From CAZCZZ01 sp964503335 (GTDB taxonomy: Bacteria > Verrucomicrobiota > Kiritimatiellia > CAIVKH01), in contig CAZCZZ010000062.1 of assembly GCA_964503335.1 (NCBI GenBank), positions 1 to 24,909 on the forward strand: DNA of 24,909 nt, written 5' to 3'. Below the pieces are notes generated by a model. The model saw only the letters and a list, made by a program, of their open reading frames with translations. It did no database searches and was not told the DNA's origin. The position numbers were made by a program, and so were the translations under genes. How positions within the stretch are numbered: position 1 is the first letter of the stretch; each line of letters opens with the position of its first letter. Shown here piece by piece: positions 16,430-23,085 of this stretch.

Positions 16430-17212
16430 TTACCTCGAGACATTCGAAATCATTTGGATCAGCACAGGGCCCAGAATCATGATGAACACCGCGGGGAAGA
16501 TGCAGCATAGCAGCGGGCCGAGCATTTTGACAGGAGCTTCCTGCGCGGCCTTCTCGGCCCGCTGGCCGCGGCGCTTGCGGAGCATGTCCGACTGCATGAT
16601 GAGAACGGGACCGATGGCGGAGCCGAGGCGATCCGCCTGGATGAGCGCCGACGCGATGGCGGTGATGTCCGAAAGCTGTGCGCGATCCGCCATCTCCCGC
16701 AGCGCATCGCGGCGAGGGCGACCCAGTTCCATCTGCTTGAAGAATCGCTCGAGCTCCTCCTTGAGCGGCCCGTCCTTCATCTTCACCACCACGCGCTTCA
16801 TCGCCGTCATGAAGTCGAGGCCCGCCTCCACGGAAATGGCGAGCAGGTCGAGCGTGTCCGGCAGCGTGAGCATGATCTCGACGTGACGCTTCTTCATCCG
16901 GTCCTGCAGGTTCATCAGCGGGAAGTAGAAACCCGCCGCGATCAAGGCAAGGAAGAGGACCACCTGCGCCGGACCCTTAAAAAGGAAGTCGAACGCGGGG
17001 ATCTGCATGAGGATGAAGACCCAGAAGACCGGGAACGCGATGCCGCTGAAGATCTGGATGCCGAGAAGCTCAAGTGATTTAAGGTCGCCGGGCGCGCCCG
17101 CGGCAAGGATGAGTTTGTGCAGGCGCGAAACATAGTCGTCGAGCGTATTGCCGGCGTTGAGCTGGAAATACCGGCCCGTCCTCTCGAAGAATGCTTTCCA
17201 CGCGGGGCTCAT
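16430..17212 (-). CDS. tadC: Tad pilus inner-membrane platform protein TadC (T2SS F domain)
   Basis: The protein has 260 residues from ATG 17212. It is a type II secretion system F-domain protein: membrane helices near 50-70 and 80-100, then a cytoplasmic helical region containing LPDTLDLLAISVEAGLDF, a hallmark of the TadB/TadC family, and membrane helices at the C-terminus (GPLLCCIFPAVFIMILGPVL). TadC forms the platform with TadB, on which the TadA ATPase acts to move pilins. It lies nine bases after tadB and two bases before the FHA-TM gene, so it is firmly in the operon. No Shine-Dalgarno of note precedes it, so coupling to tadB translation is likely. Length and motifs are normal for the family. 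Confidence 0.95.
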   Translation of the reverse strand: MSPAWKAFFERTGRYFQLNAGNTLDDYVSRLHKLILAAGAPGDLKSLELLGIQIFSGIAFPVFWVFILMQIPAFDFLFKGPAQVVLFLALIAAGFYFPLMNLQDRMKKRHVEIMLTLPDTLDLLAISVEAGLDFMTAMKRVVVKMKDGPLKEELERFFKQMELGRPRRDALREMADRAQLSDITAIASALIQADRLGSAIGPVLIMQSDMLRKRRGQRAEKAAQEAPVKMLGPLLCCIFPAVFIMILGPVLIQMISNVSR

Positions 17213-17221
17213 GATTAAGTG

Positions 17222-18085
17222 CTAATACTTGATGTTCGCGATCTTCTTGACCCAGGTGTAACCGACGATGTCGAGAACGACGACGAGGACCAGGCAGAAC
17301 AGTCCCGTCCAGGTGGTCCACATGATGCTCATCATTTCCGGGTTGATCTGGAAGATGAAGAAGCCGAGCGCGTACGGCAGGATGCCCACGACAAGGGCCT
17401 GGAGGCGGCCTTGCGCGGTCAGCGCGTCCGCCTTGCCCGCGAGCAACTTGCGATCGCGCACCATGTCCACGATGCGCTCGAAAATCTCCGCGATATTGCC
17501 GCCGAGCTTGCGTGTGATGCCGATGGCCGAAACCGCGAGTTCAAGGTCGGGGTCTTTCGTCCGGTGTACACAGCGCCAGAGCGCGTCGTCGAGATCCACG
17601 CCGACGCGGTACTCGCGCATGACGAGGTTGAATTCCTGCGACACGGGGGCGGGCATTTCCTCGACGACCATTTCACAGGCCTGCTGGAGCGTGAAGCCGG
17701 CGCGCAGGCCGTTGGCCATCATCGTCAGGCAATCCACGAGCTGTTCGGAGAACTTCTTCCGTCGCCGTCGTCGCAGGTACATGAGGATCAGCTCGGGACC
17801 GAAATAGCCGACGAGTCCGAAGACACCACCCATGATGAAGGGAAAAGGAGGTTTGGATGTGTAGGTGAGCAGGAATCCGAGCAGGCCGAGAATGGCCATG
17901 AGGCCGAACTTCAGCCCGTACACATAGTTCACCGGGATGAAGATGAACATGTCTTCGAGTTCGCGGGCCACGCGATCCGCGGCCTCGCTCGAGGTTTTCA
18001 TGATGCTGGCGCGGATCGGGACGTAGATGAGGTAGAAGGCGAGGATCACCGCGAAGAACGTCATCAAGAGCGCGGCGAAAATCAT
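17222..18085 (-). CDS. tadB: Tad pilus inner-membrane platform protein TadB (T2SS F domain)
   Basis: The protein has 287 residues; its ATG overlaps the stop of the ATPase gene (ATGA). There is an N-terminal membrane helix, two more near 55-95, an Arg-rich cytoplasmic turn (LRRRRRKKF), and the F-domain signature QLVDCLTMMANGLRAGFTLQ followed by ITRKLGGNIAEIFERI, then two C-terminal helices. This is the usual layout of TadB/CpaG. It works with TadC as the platform for pilus assembly, contacting the ATPase on the cytoplasmic side. The gene order tadA-tadB-tadC is the conserved core of Tad loci. There are no odd features. Confidence 0.95.
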   Translation of the reverse strand: MIFAALLMTFFAVILAFYLIYVPIRASIMKTSSEAADRVARELEDMFIFIPVNYVYGLKFGLMAILGLLGFLLTYTSKPPFPFIMGGVFGLVGYFGPELILMYLRRRRRKKFSEQLVDCLTMMANGLRAGFTLQQACEMVVEEMPAPVSQEFNLVMREYRVGVDLDDALWRCVHRTKDPDLELAVSAIGITRKLGGNIAEIFERIVDMVRDRKLLAGKADALTAQGRLQALVVGILPYALGFFIFQINPEMMSIMWTTWTGLFCLVLVVVLDIVGYTWVKKIANIKY

Positions 18086-19680
18086 TTGCCCGGCTCCTGC
18101 TCGATCGGCACAAACATGGACATATCGACGTCCATGCCAGCCTGGAGAAGCTCTTCAAGGAAGATAGGGATCACGCCGGTGGCGGAGAATACGCCTTGGA
18201 CGCGTCCGTCCGGGCTCATGCCGGTCCGTCGGTAGGTGAAGATGTCCTGCAACTGGATGTCCCCGTCGTAGATGCCCGTTACTTCGGAGATCGCCGTGAT
18301 CTTGCGTGTGCCGTCCGTGAAACGGGAGATCTGCACGATCATGTGAACAGCGGACGAAATCAGCTCGCGAATGGCGCGAAGCGGAAGGTCCATGCCAGCC
18401 ATCAGGACGAGGTTTTCCAGGCGGCGACACGCGTCCGTCGGCGTGTTCGCGTGGACTGTCGTGAGCGAGCCGTCATGGCCCGTGTTCATCGCCTGCAGCA
18501 TGTCCAGAGCCTCGCCGCCGCGGCACTCGCCGACCACGATGCGGTTCGGGCGCATGCGGAGCGCGTTTCGAACAAGGTCGCGGATCGTGACCTCGCCCTT
18601 GCCTTCGATGTTCGCGGGGCGTGTTTCCATGCGGACGACGTGTGTCTGCGTGAGGCGCAATTCCGCGGAGTCTTCAATCGTGAGGACGCGGTCGCCGTCC
18701 GGAATGTACGAGGAGAGCACATTGAGCAGCGTCGTTTTGCCGGTGCCGGTGCCGCCGGAGATAATCGTGTTCTTGGCGGCCAGGACGCAGACGCGCAGGA
18801 AGTCGATCATCGGCTTGGTGAGGCTGCCGTACTTCAGGTAGTCCTCCATGCCGAAGCGCTTGGTCGGGAACTTGCGGATCGTGATGACAGGGCTGTCGAG
18901 CGCCAGCGGCGGAATGATGGCATTCACGCGCGAACCGTCGGAAAGGCGGGCGTCCACCATCGGGCTGCTTTCGTCGATGCGGCGACCGATCGGGCCGACG
19001 ATGCGCTCGATGGCCGTGAGGATCTCGCGCTTGCTGAGGAAGGACTTGTCGGAGAGTTTGAGCCGGCCCTTCTGTTCCACGAAGATCTTGCTCGGGCCGT
19101 TGACCATGATTTCGGTGATGGTCTCGTCGGCCAGCATGTCTTCCAGCGGCCCGAGCCCGAGGGCGGCATCGAGCACGGCTTTCTTGATGGATTTGACGTC
19201 GAAATCGCGCGGGATTTCTTTCCGCTTCGCCTGGATGAGGCGGTCGAGTACATCGCTGGCGTTGGCGCGGAGGGCCTTGTCCGCCATCTGGTCGAGCGAC
19301 AGCTTCTTGAGGTTCAGCTCCTCGATCAGTTGCTCGTGCAGCGCGCGCCGCACGTCCTCGACGGACGACAGTTCCTTCTCCTTGAAGTAGGTGTCGGTGT
19401 CCGAGAACGTGAGCTTGTACGTGGCGATCGTAAACTCGTCGCCGGAGTTCAGCCGCTGCTGGATGATCCGGTTTTCGTTGATGAGCGTGCCGTTCGTGCT
19501 GCCCAGGTCCTGGAGCCAGTACGCGCGGTCGTTGAGGATCAATTGGGCGTGGCGGGAGGAGACTTGATCGTCACGCAGAATAATATCGCAATCAAGCGAG
19601 CGGCCGATGGTTAACCGGCCGCCCGTGATCTCGATGTGCTTGCTCTTGTATTCCTTGCCGTTAACAAGAACGAAAGCCAC
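18082..19680 (-). CDS. tadA: FHA-domain fusion of the Tad motor ATPase TadA/CpaF
   Basis: The protein has 532 residues from GTG 19680, two bases after the cpaB stop. The N-terminal FHA domain (about 1-95) keeps GRS at 26-28, SSRH at 41-44 and GSTNGT at 60-65, so it should bind phosphothreonine. The secretion ATPase domain follows: a helical N-terminal region (105-160), Walker A GGTGTGKT at 309-316, the Asp box TIEDSAEL, Walker B RIVVGE at 380-385 and the His box GHDGSLTTVHAN at 401-412. TadA/CpaF hexamers power Flp pilus extension from the cytoplasm through TadB and TadC. FHA fusions of this ATPase occur in other bacteria, but most studied TadA/CpaF proteins lack one. The FHA domain may let a kinase control docking of the motor to a phosphorylated partner. 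Confidence 0.96.
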   Translation of the reverse strand: MAFVLVNGKEYKSKHIEITGGRLTIGRSLDCDIILRDDQVSSRHAQLILNDRAYWLQDLGSTNGTLINENRIIQQRLNSGDEFTIATYKLTFSDTDTYFKEKELSSVEDVRRALHEQLIEELNLKKLSLDQMADKALRANASDVLDRLIQAKRKEIPRDFDVKSIKKAVLDAALGLGPLEDMLADETITEIMVNGPSKIFVEQKGRLKLSDKSFLSKREILTAIERIVGPIGRRIDESSPMVDARLSDGSRVNAIIPPLALDSPVITIRKFPTKRFGMEDYLKYGSLTKPMIDFLRVCVLAAKNTIISGGTGTGKTTLLNVLSSYIPDGDRVLTIEDSAELRLTQTHVVRMETRPANIEGKGEVTIRDLVRNALRMRPNRIVVGECRGGEALDMLQAMNTGHDGSLTTVHANTPTDACRRLENLVLMAGMDLPLRAIRELISSAVHMIVQISRFTDGTRKITAISEVTGIYDGDIQLQDIFTYRRTGMSPDGRVQGVFSATGVIPIFLEELLQAGMDVDMSMFVPIEQEPGK

Positions 19681-19682
19681 GC

Positions 19683-20501
19683 TCAGTTCCCTGGTTTGGG
19701 TTGTGCGAGCCGCTGGTCGCGGCGCTGATCAAGATCTCCGATAATCTTCTCGATCGCCTCGAAAGTGACGCGCGGCAACTCGGTGCGGGGCAGGGTGGAT
19801 ACAGCGCCTTCCTTGCGGAGCACTGCGCCGAGTTCGCCGTGCTGTGAGGCGAACATCAAGAGCTGCGCTTCGGGCAGCGTGATCGACAGGGTGAGGCCGC
19901 CGGAGCCCGACTTCTCTTCCTTGCCCTGCGTCGCGACGCCGAGCTGGTCGCCGATGGCGAGCACGGTGACGTTCTGCAGGAGCACGACGTTGACCATATC
20001 CGACGCCTGCCGCCACGTGGCCTGGCTGGCCGCGGGCTGCGCCGTGTCCTTCGGGATGGCGAAGGACGCGATGATGTCGATGTGGTCGTTCGGCTGGATG
20101 AGGGAGCTGCTGATGCCTTGGGAGATGTTGAGCGTGTAGGCGCCATCTCCTTCGGGAATCAAAGCGGACAAACCGCCACGCCGTTCCGTTTCGAGGTCAG
20201 ACCAAAGGATAATCTGGCCGGAACGGACGGGCACGCGGAGCTTGCGCCCGATGATCTGCTTGAGTTCGAGGCTTCCCTGGATCGCCTGCGGGGGGATGAA
20301 CGCCGCCGGGACTTCCTTCGGGGTCACCATGTCCACTTCGAGCTCGGCCCCGGCCTTGAGGTCCATCCGCGCGGCTACCACGGGTTTACCCTTTAGCTTG
20401 GCCTGCGCCTCCTGTTCGACGCGCTGCACATACGAACGGATGGCGAGAATGGCCACAATGCCGAGCACGATGGCCGCGATCAGCGGAATCTTGTTTTTCA
20501 T
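19683..20501 (-). CDS. cpaB: Flp pilus assembly protein CpaB/RcpC with SAF domain
   Basis: The protein has 272 residues. The N-terminus has a membrane helix (MKNKIPLIAAIVLGIVAILA) that anchors the protein with the rest in the periplasm. A SAF domain follows (about 40-105: VVAARMDLKAGAELEVDMV, ending with PVRSGQIILWSDLE), then the RcpC/CpaB domain with NISQGISSSLIQPNDHIDI. CpaB links the inner platform to the outer-membrane secretin in Tad systems. The gene lies 30 bp after the flp pilin and has no evident ribosome binding site, so it may be translated less than the pilin. No secretin gene follows it, although cpaC usually does in Tad loci. Length is normal. Confidence 0.95.
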   Translation of the reverse strand: MKNKIPLIAAIVLGIVAILAIRSYVQRVEQEAQAKLKGKPVVAARMDLKAGAELEVDMVTPKEVPAAFIPPQAIQGSLELKQIIGRKLRVPVRSGQIILWSDLETERRGGLSALIPEGDGAYTLNISQGISSSLIQPNDHIDIIASFAIPKDTAQPAASQATWRQASDMVNVVLLQNVTVLAIGDQLGVATQGKEEKSGSGGLTLSITLPEAQLLMFASQHGELGAVLRKEGAVSTLPRTELPRVTFEAIEKIIGDLDQRRDQRLAQPKPGN

Positions 20502-20531
20502 AATGGGATGTTTTTGGACGGTGAAGCGCGG

Positions 20532-20792
20532 TTAATTACCGGTCACGTCGTCGTCAAACGTTCCCATATCGTTCTGCTTCGTCGAGGCGTCGTTGATATC
20601 GCCTTCGGACGCATCGTTTCCGTCGCCGAGCTCTGAACCCGCAAGGGCGCTCGTGCTCTTGCCGAACGTCGACTTGATCTGCTTGCCGAACAGGCCGATG
20701 ATCAGGATCGCGCCGATGGCAATGATTGCCAGGACGATGATGTACTCGGTCATTCCCTGGCCGGACTTCTTCTGTAGCTGCGCAGCATTCAT
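20532..20792 (-). CDS. flp: Flp major pilin candidate
   Basis: The protein has 86 residues; a strong AGGAG lies eight bases before ATG 20792. The leader of 11 residues ends in Gly, followed by QGMTEYIIVLAIIAIGAILI. This is the Flp/Fap class III prepilin signal with Glu +5 and Tyr +6 and one long hydrophobic helix. After cleavage by the CpaA peptidase the mature pilin would be about 75 residues. The C-terminal 35 residues are strongly acidic (about ten Asp/Glu and one Lys), which would give the fibre a negative surface. It is the first gene of the minus-strand operon and has the best ribosome binding site there, as expected for the major subunit. A candidate promoter lies about 40 bases upstream. 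Confidence 0.94.
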   Translation of the reverse strand: MNAAQLQKKSGQGMTEYIIVLAIIAIGAILIIGLFGKQIKSTFGKSTSALAGSELGDGNDASEGDINDASTKQNDMGTFDDDVTGN

Positions 20793-20805
20793 GGCGATTT
20801 CTCCT

Positions 20806-20833
20806 TTGTCTGACGGTACGCTCTCTGTATAGA
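20806..20833 (+). promoter_or_regulatory. Candidate sigma70-type promoter for the second ATPase gene
   Basis: TTGTCT at 20806-20811 and TATAGA at 20828-20833 are separated by 16 bases. Each hexamer matches the sigma70 consensus at four of six positions, so the site is weak. Transcription would read rightward toward the ATPase gene at 20964 with a leader of about 120 bases. Its -10 element abuts that of the opposite promoter. Confidence 0.3.
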
Positions 20834-20861
20834 ATCATAAGCGAAGGCAACTGCTAGACAA
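20834..20861 (-). promoter_or_regulatory. Candidate sigma70-type promoter for the flp/Tad operon
   Basis: Read on the minus strand, TTGTCT (20861-20856) and TATGAT (20839-20834) are separated by 16 bases, matching the sigma70 consensus at four and five of six positions. The start would fall about 35 bases before the flp ATG, leaving a short leader that includes the AGGAG site. The position before the first gene of the operon makes this the more credible of the two divergent promoters. Confidence 0.45.
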
Positions 20862-20871
20862 GGCGTTAATT

Positions 20872-20923
20872 GGAGGAGCTGCATTTTTTGCCTCCGCCGG
20901 CGGGTTATGTGACCCGGCCGCGG
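20872..20923 (+). promoter_or_regulatory. Structured leader of the second ATPase gene: orphan SD, T run and GC-rich hairpin
   Basis: A strong GGAGGAG at 20872-20878 is not followed by the ATPase start. It is followed by a run of T, and then by an inverted repeat with 12-base arms (20894-20905 and 20912-20923, ten of twelve pairs) around a six-base loop TATGTG. The ATPase ATG at 20964 lies 40 bases further on, with only GGGG nearby as a ribosome site. The T run precedes the hairpin, so it is not a rightward intrinsic terminator. It could control translation, or the SD could serve a small leader ORF from TTG 20888. Confidence 0.35.
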
Positions 20924-20963
20924 GCTCTCCCTGTGACGTCAATCCAGATCGGGGCATACCAGC

Positions 20964-22454
20964 ATGCTGAGAGTCAGATGCCAGCAGGAAAACGGTCCAT
21001 CCCGCGTATACCAGTTCGACGACCCCACCATCCGGATCGGATTCCGGTCGGAAGCCCACCTGCCCCTTGAGCCTGAGGACGAAAACGGCGCGGAGATCGC
21101 CGTCACCGTCCGCAACGAACAGGTCGTCGCCCAGGTGACGAGACAGTCCGGCCGCTTCAGCGTCAATGGCAAGGCGCTGACCGCCCCCCTGACGCTTGAA
21201 CCCGGCAATCATGTGATTACGGTCGCTGACTATAAGATATGGGTGGATCAGCCCCCTGTTGAGGTGGTGTCGCCCAAGGAATCCATGTCCGACACCGAAC
21301 GCGAGGAGGCGGAACGGATCGAGCAGGAAGAGGCCGCGAAGGCTGCCGAGCTGGCCAAGAAGAAGGCGTTTGAGCGCACGTCCGCTTCCTACCTGCTTCT
21401 CTTCTTCGAGCCGGTGCGGCAGTTCCTTGAGGACCCCGATGTATCCGAAGTCATGATCAACGGCCCGTCCCAGATCTATATCGAGAAGAAGGGCAAGGTC
21501 ACTCTCACCGAGGCGAAGTTCCTGAACGAGCAGGCGTTGATGGCGGCGGTCCAGAATGTGGCCCGGGCTGTGAACCGCATGTTCAACAAGGAGAATCCGC
21601 GGTTGGATGCCCGACTCCCCGACGGCTCGCGCGTGCACGCGGTCATCCCCCCGATGGCTCGGAAGGGTACCGTCGTCGCCATCCGCAAGTTCAGCAAGGA
21701 GAAGCTGACGATCGAGCAGTTGATCAAGTTCGGCAGCATCAACGAGGTGGGCGCGAACCTGCTGCGCTGCATCATCCAGCTCCACAAGAACTGCATCGTG
21801 TCGGGCGCCACGTCTTCCGGCAAGACGTCCGTCCTCAATGTACTGAGCCGGTTCATCTCGCCGAACGAGCGCATCCTTGTGCTGGAAGATTCGAGCGAAT
21901 TGCAGCTCCAGCAGGAGCACGTCGTGTGCTTCGAAACCCGCAAGCCGGACGAGCACGGGAAGGGAGAGGTCACGATCCGCGACTTGCTCCACTCGGCGCT
22001 GCGTCTCCGTCCCGATCGCGTGATCGTGGGCGAAATCCGTAGCGGTGAGGCCCTGGACCTCTTGCAGGCGATGAACACCGGCCATGACGGCAGCTTGTCC
22101 ACGATCCACGCGAACAGCCCGCGCGACTCGCTGTCGCGCCTCGAAACCTGCTCGCTGCTGAGCGGCATCGAGATTCCGCTTTCCGCGCTGCGCGAGCAGA
22201 TCGGGTCGGCCATCCACTGCGTCGTGCAGACCGCGCGCCTCTTCGACGGCTCACGCCGTATCACGCATATCAGCGAGGTGCTCGGTCTCGACAAAGGCCA
22301 GTACCAGGTGCAGGACCTGTTCATCTACAAGCAGGAAGGCATCGACAAGGAAGGCAAGGTCGTCGGCAAGCACATCATGACCGGCAACAAGCCGACCTTC
22401 TACGACGAGGGCGTGCGCCGCGGGCTGGATATGAAGGCGTTGCTGGGAATCTGA
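20964..22454 (+). CDS. Second TadA/CpaF-type secretion ATPase with a degenerate FHA-like N-terminus
   Basis: The protein has 496 residues from ATG 20964; the frame is closed upstream by TGA at 20934. The N-terminal 95 residues look like an FHA beta sandwich (TIRIGF near 22-27, VNGKAL near 67-72), but the GR and SxxH residues that bind phosphothreonine are missing. A Glu/Ala-rich helix (about 108-137) leads to the ATPase domain: Walker A GATSSGKT at 281-288, LVLEDSSEL, Walker B VIVGE at 353-357 and the His box GHDGSLSTIHAN. Catalytic motifs are complete, so it should hydrolyse ATP. It is divergent from the Tad operon and distinct from the FHA-TadA encoded there. It may be an alternative motor, for example for retraction or for another substrate, or a partner of the first in mixed rings; all are inference. 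Confidence 0.94.
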   Translation: MLRVRCQQENGPSRVYQFDDPTIRIGFRSEAHLPLEPEDENGAEIAVTVRNEQVVAQVTRQSGRFSVNGKALTAPLTLEPGNHVITVADYKIWVDQPPVEVVSPKESMSDTEREEAERIEQEEAAKAAELAKKKAFERTSASYLLLFFEPVRQFLEDPDVSEVMINGPSQIYIEKKGKVTLTEAKFLNEQALMAAVQNVARAVNRMFNKENPRLDARLPDGSRVHAVIPPMARKGTVVAIRKFSKEKLTIEQLIKFGSINEVGANLLRCIIQLHKNCIVSGATSSGKTSVLNVLSRFISPNERILVLEDSSELQLQQEHVVCFETRKPDEHGKGEVTIRDLLHSALRLRPDRVIVGEIRSGEALDLLQAMNTGHDGSLSTIHANSPRDSLSRLETCSLLSGIEIPLSALREQIGSAIHCVVQTARLFDGSRRITHISEVLGLDKGQYQVQDLFIYKQEGIDKEGKVVGKHIMTGNKPTFYDEGVRRGLDMKALLGI

Positions 22455-22460
22455 GATCTT

Positions 22461-22494
22461 TTAACCACGAATGGACACGAATTTACACGAATGG
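22461..22494 (+). repeat. CACGAAT array, three units with 10-base period
   Basis: CACGAAT occurs at 22466, 22476 and 22486, exactly ten bases apart, preceded by TTAAC. The array lies between the ATPase stop and the start of the STN gene, ending just before the GGAGG ribosome site of that gene. A related array in two inverted copies lies beyond the other end of the same gene. The near-helical spacing would place each unit on the same face of the DNA. Confidence 0.85.
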
Positions 22495-22506
22495 TGGAGG
22501 CCGATC

Positions 22507-23004
22507 ATGAAGCCTGTTCTTGTTTTCCTCACAATGGGGTTGTTGGCTATTACGGTTTGCGCGGAGGAATTTTTCCTTATTGATGCGGCGGGGAAGAAGA
22601 ATGGGCCGTTTGAGTATGTGGCGGGCGGGAAGGTCTCGGTCGCGGGGCAGACGTACACGATCGCCAAGGCTGTCGTGAACAAGAAGCAGGCGATTACGGA
22701 CAAGATGAAGGCGATCGTCCTGCCGAAGGTGGAGCTGCGCGAGGCGCATATCGCGGATGTCGTGCCCTTCCTGCAGGAGCTCAGCGCCAGCACCGACAAG
22801 TCGGGCATTGCTCCCGCCGGCGTTACCATCGTGCTGAACATCGAAACCGTCTCCGGTTCCGGCGCCGCCGCGAAGATCCCGCTGGTAACCTATTCCGCCG
22901 CGCAGGTCTCCCTCTTCGACGCCCTCAACACAATCTGCAAACAGTGCAACCTCTACTGGTTCGTCAAAGACGCCTCCGTCGTCGTCGAACCGATGATCCG
23001 CTAA
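22507..23004 (+). CDS. Small secreted STN-domain protein (secretin N-domain-like)
   Basis: The protein has 165 residues. ATG 22507 is chosen because GGAGG lies six bases upstream; an ATG at 22471 in the same frame falls inside the repeat array. The Sec signal is MKPVLVFLTMGLLAITVCA with cleavage before EE. The C-terminal half (about 68-162) fits the secretin/TonB short N-terminal (STN) fold: LPKVELREAHIADVVPFLQE, a beta strand TIVLNI, then SLFDALNTICKQCNLYW and a final strand. Such single STN proteins are frequent in Verrucomicrobia-related bacteria. STN domains normally precede secretin barrels or TonB receptors; here no barrel follows. It may be a periplasmic partner of a secretin encoded elsewhere. 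It lies 52 bases after the ATPase gene, probably in the same transcript. Confidence 0.87.
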   Translation: MKPVLVFLTMGLLAITVCAEEFFLIDAAGKKNGPFEYVAGGKVSVAGQTYTIAKAVVNKKQAITDKMKAIVLPKVELREAHIADVVPFLQELSASTDKSGIAPAGVTIVLNIETVSGSGAAAKIPLVTYSAAQVSLFDALNTICKQCNLYWFVKDASVVVEPMIR

Positions 23005-23013
23005 GCTCGCAGC

Positions 23014-23061
23014 GTTCCAAGGCTTGGAACAATGCTCCAACCGGTCCTCCAATCCTTGGAA
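23014..23061 (+). repeat. Pair of TTCCAA-N3-TTGGAA type palindromes
   Basis: The first unit is a 17-base palindrome, GTTCCAAGGCTTGGAAC, at 23014-23030. The second, CTCCAATCCTTGGAA, is at 23047-23061; the centres are 32 bases apart, and a partial half site (CTCCAA) lies between them. They begin ten bases after the STN stop. No T run follows, so they are not classical terminators. Possible roles are transcript 3'-end structures or protein-binding repeats. Confidence 0.7.
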
Positions 23062-23085
23062 ATCAGGATACGAGGCGGAGATGTA

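Noticed and set aside
18196..19614. Plus-strand open frame opposite the FHA-TadA gene
   Set aside because: It is antisense to a gene with all the ATPase motifs.
20934..20941. Palindrome TGACGTCA before the second ATPase as an operator
   Set aside because: A single eight-base palindrome is expected by chance at this scale, and no second copy was seen nearby.
20888..21070. Leader ORF from TTG 20888 as a real gene
   Set aside because: It has a good ribosome site but a rare start, overlaps the ATPase gene by about 100 bases, and has no signal peptide or motif. It is kept only as an option in the leader finding.
20835..22217. Minus-strand open frame opposite the second ATPase
   Set aside because: Same reason: the ATPase motifs are on the plus strand.
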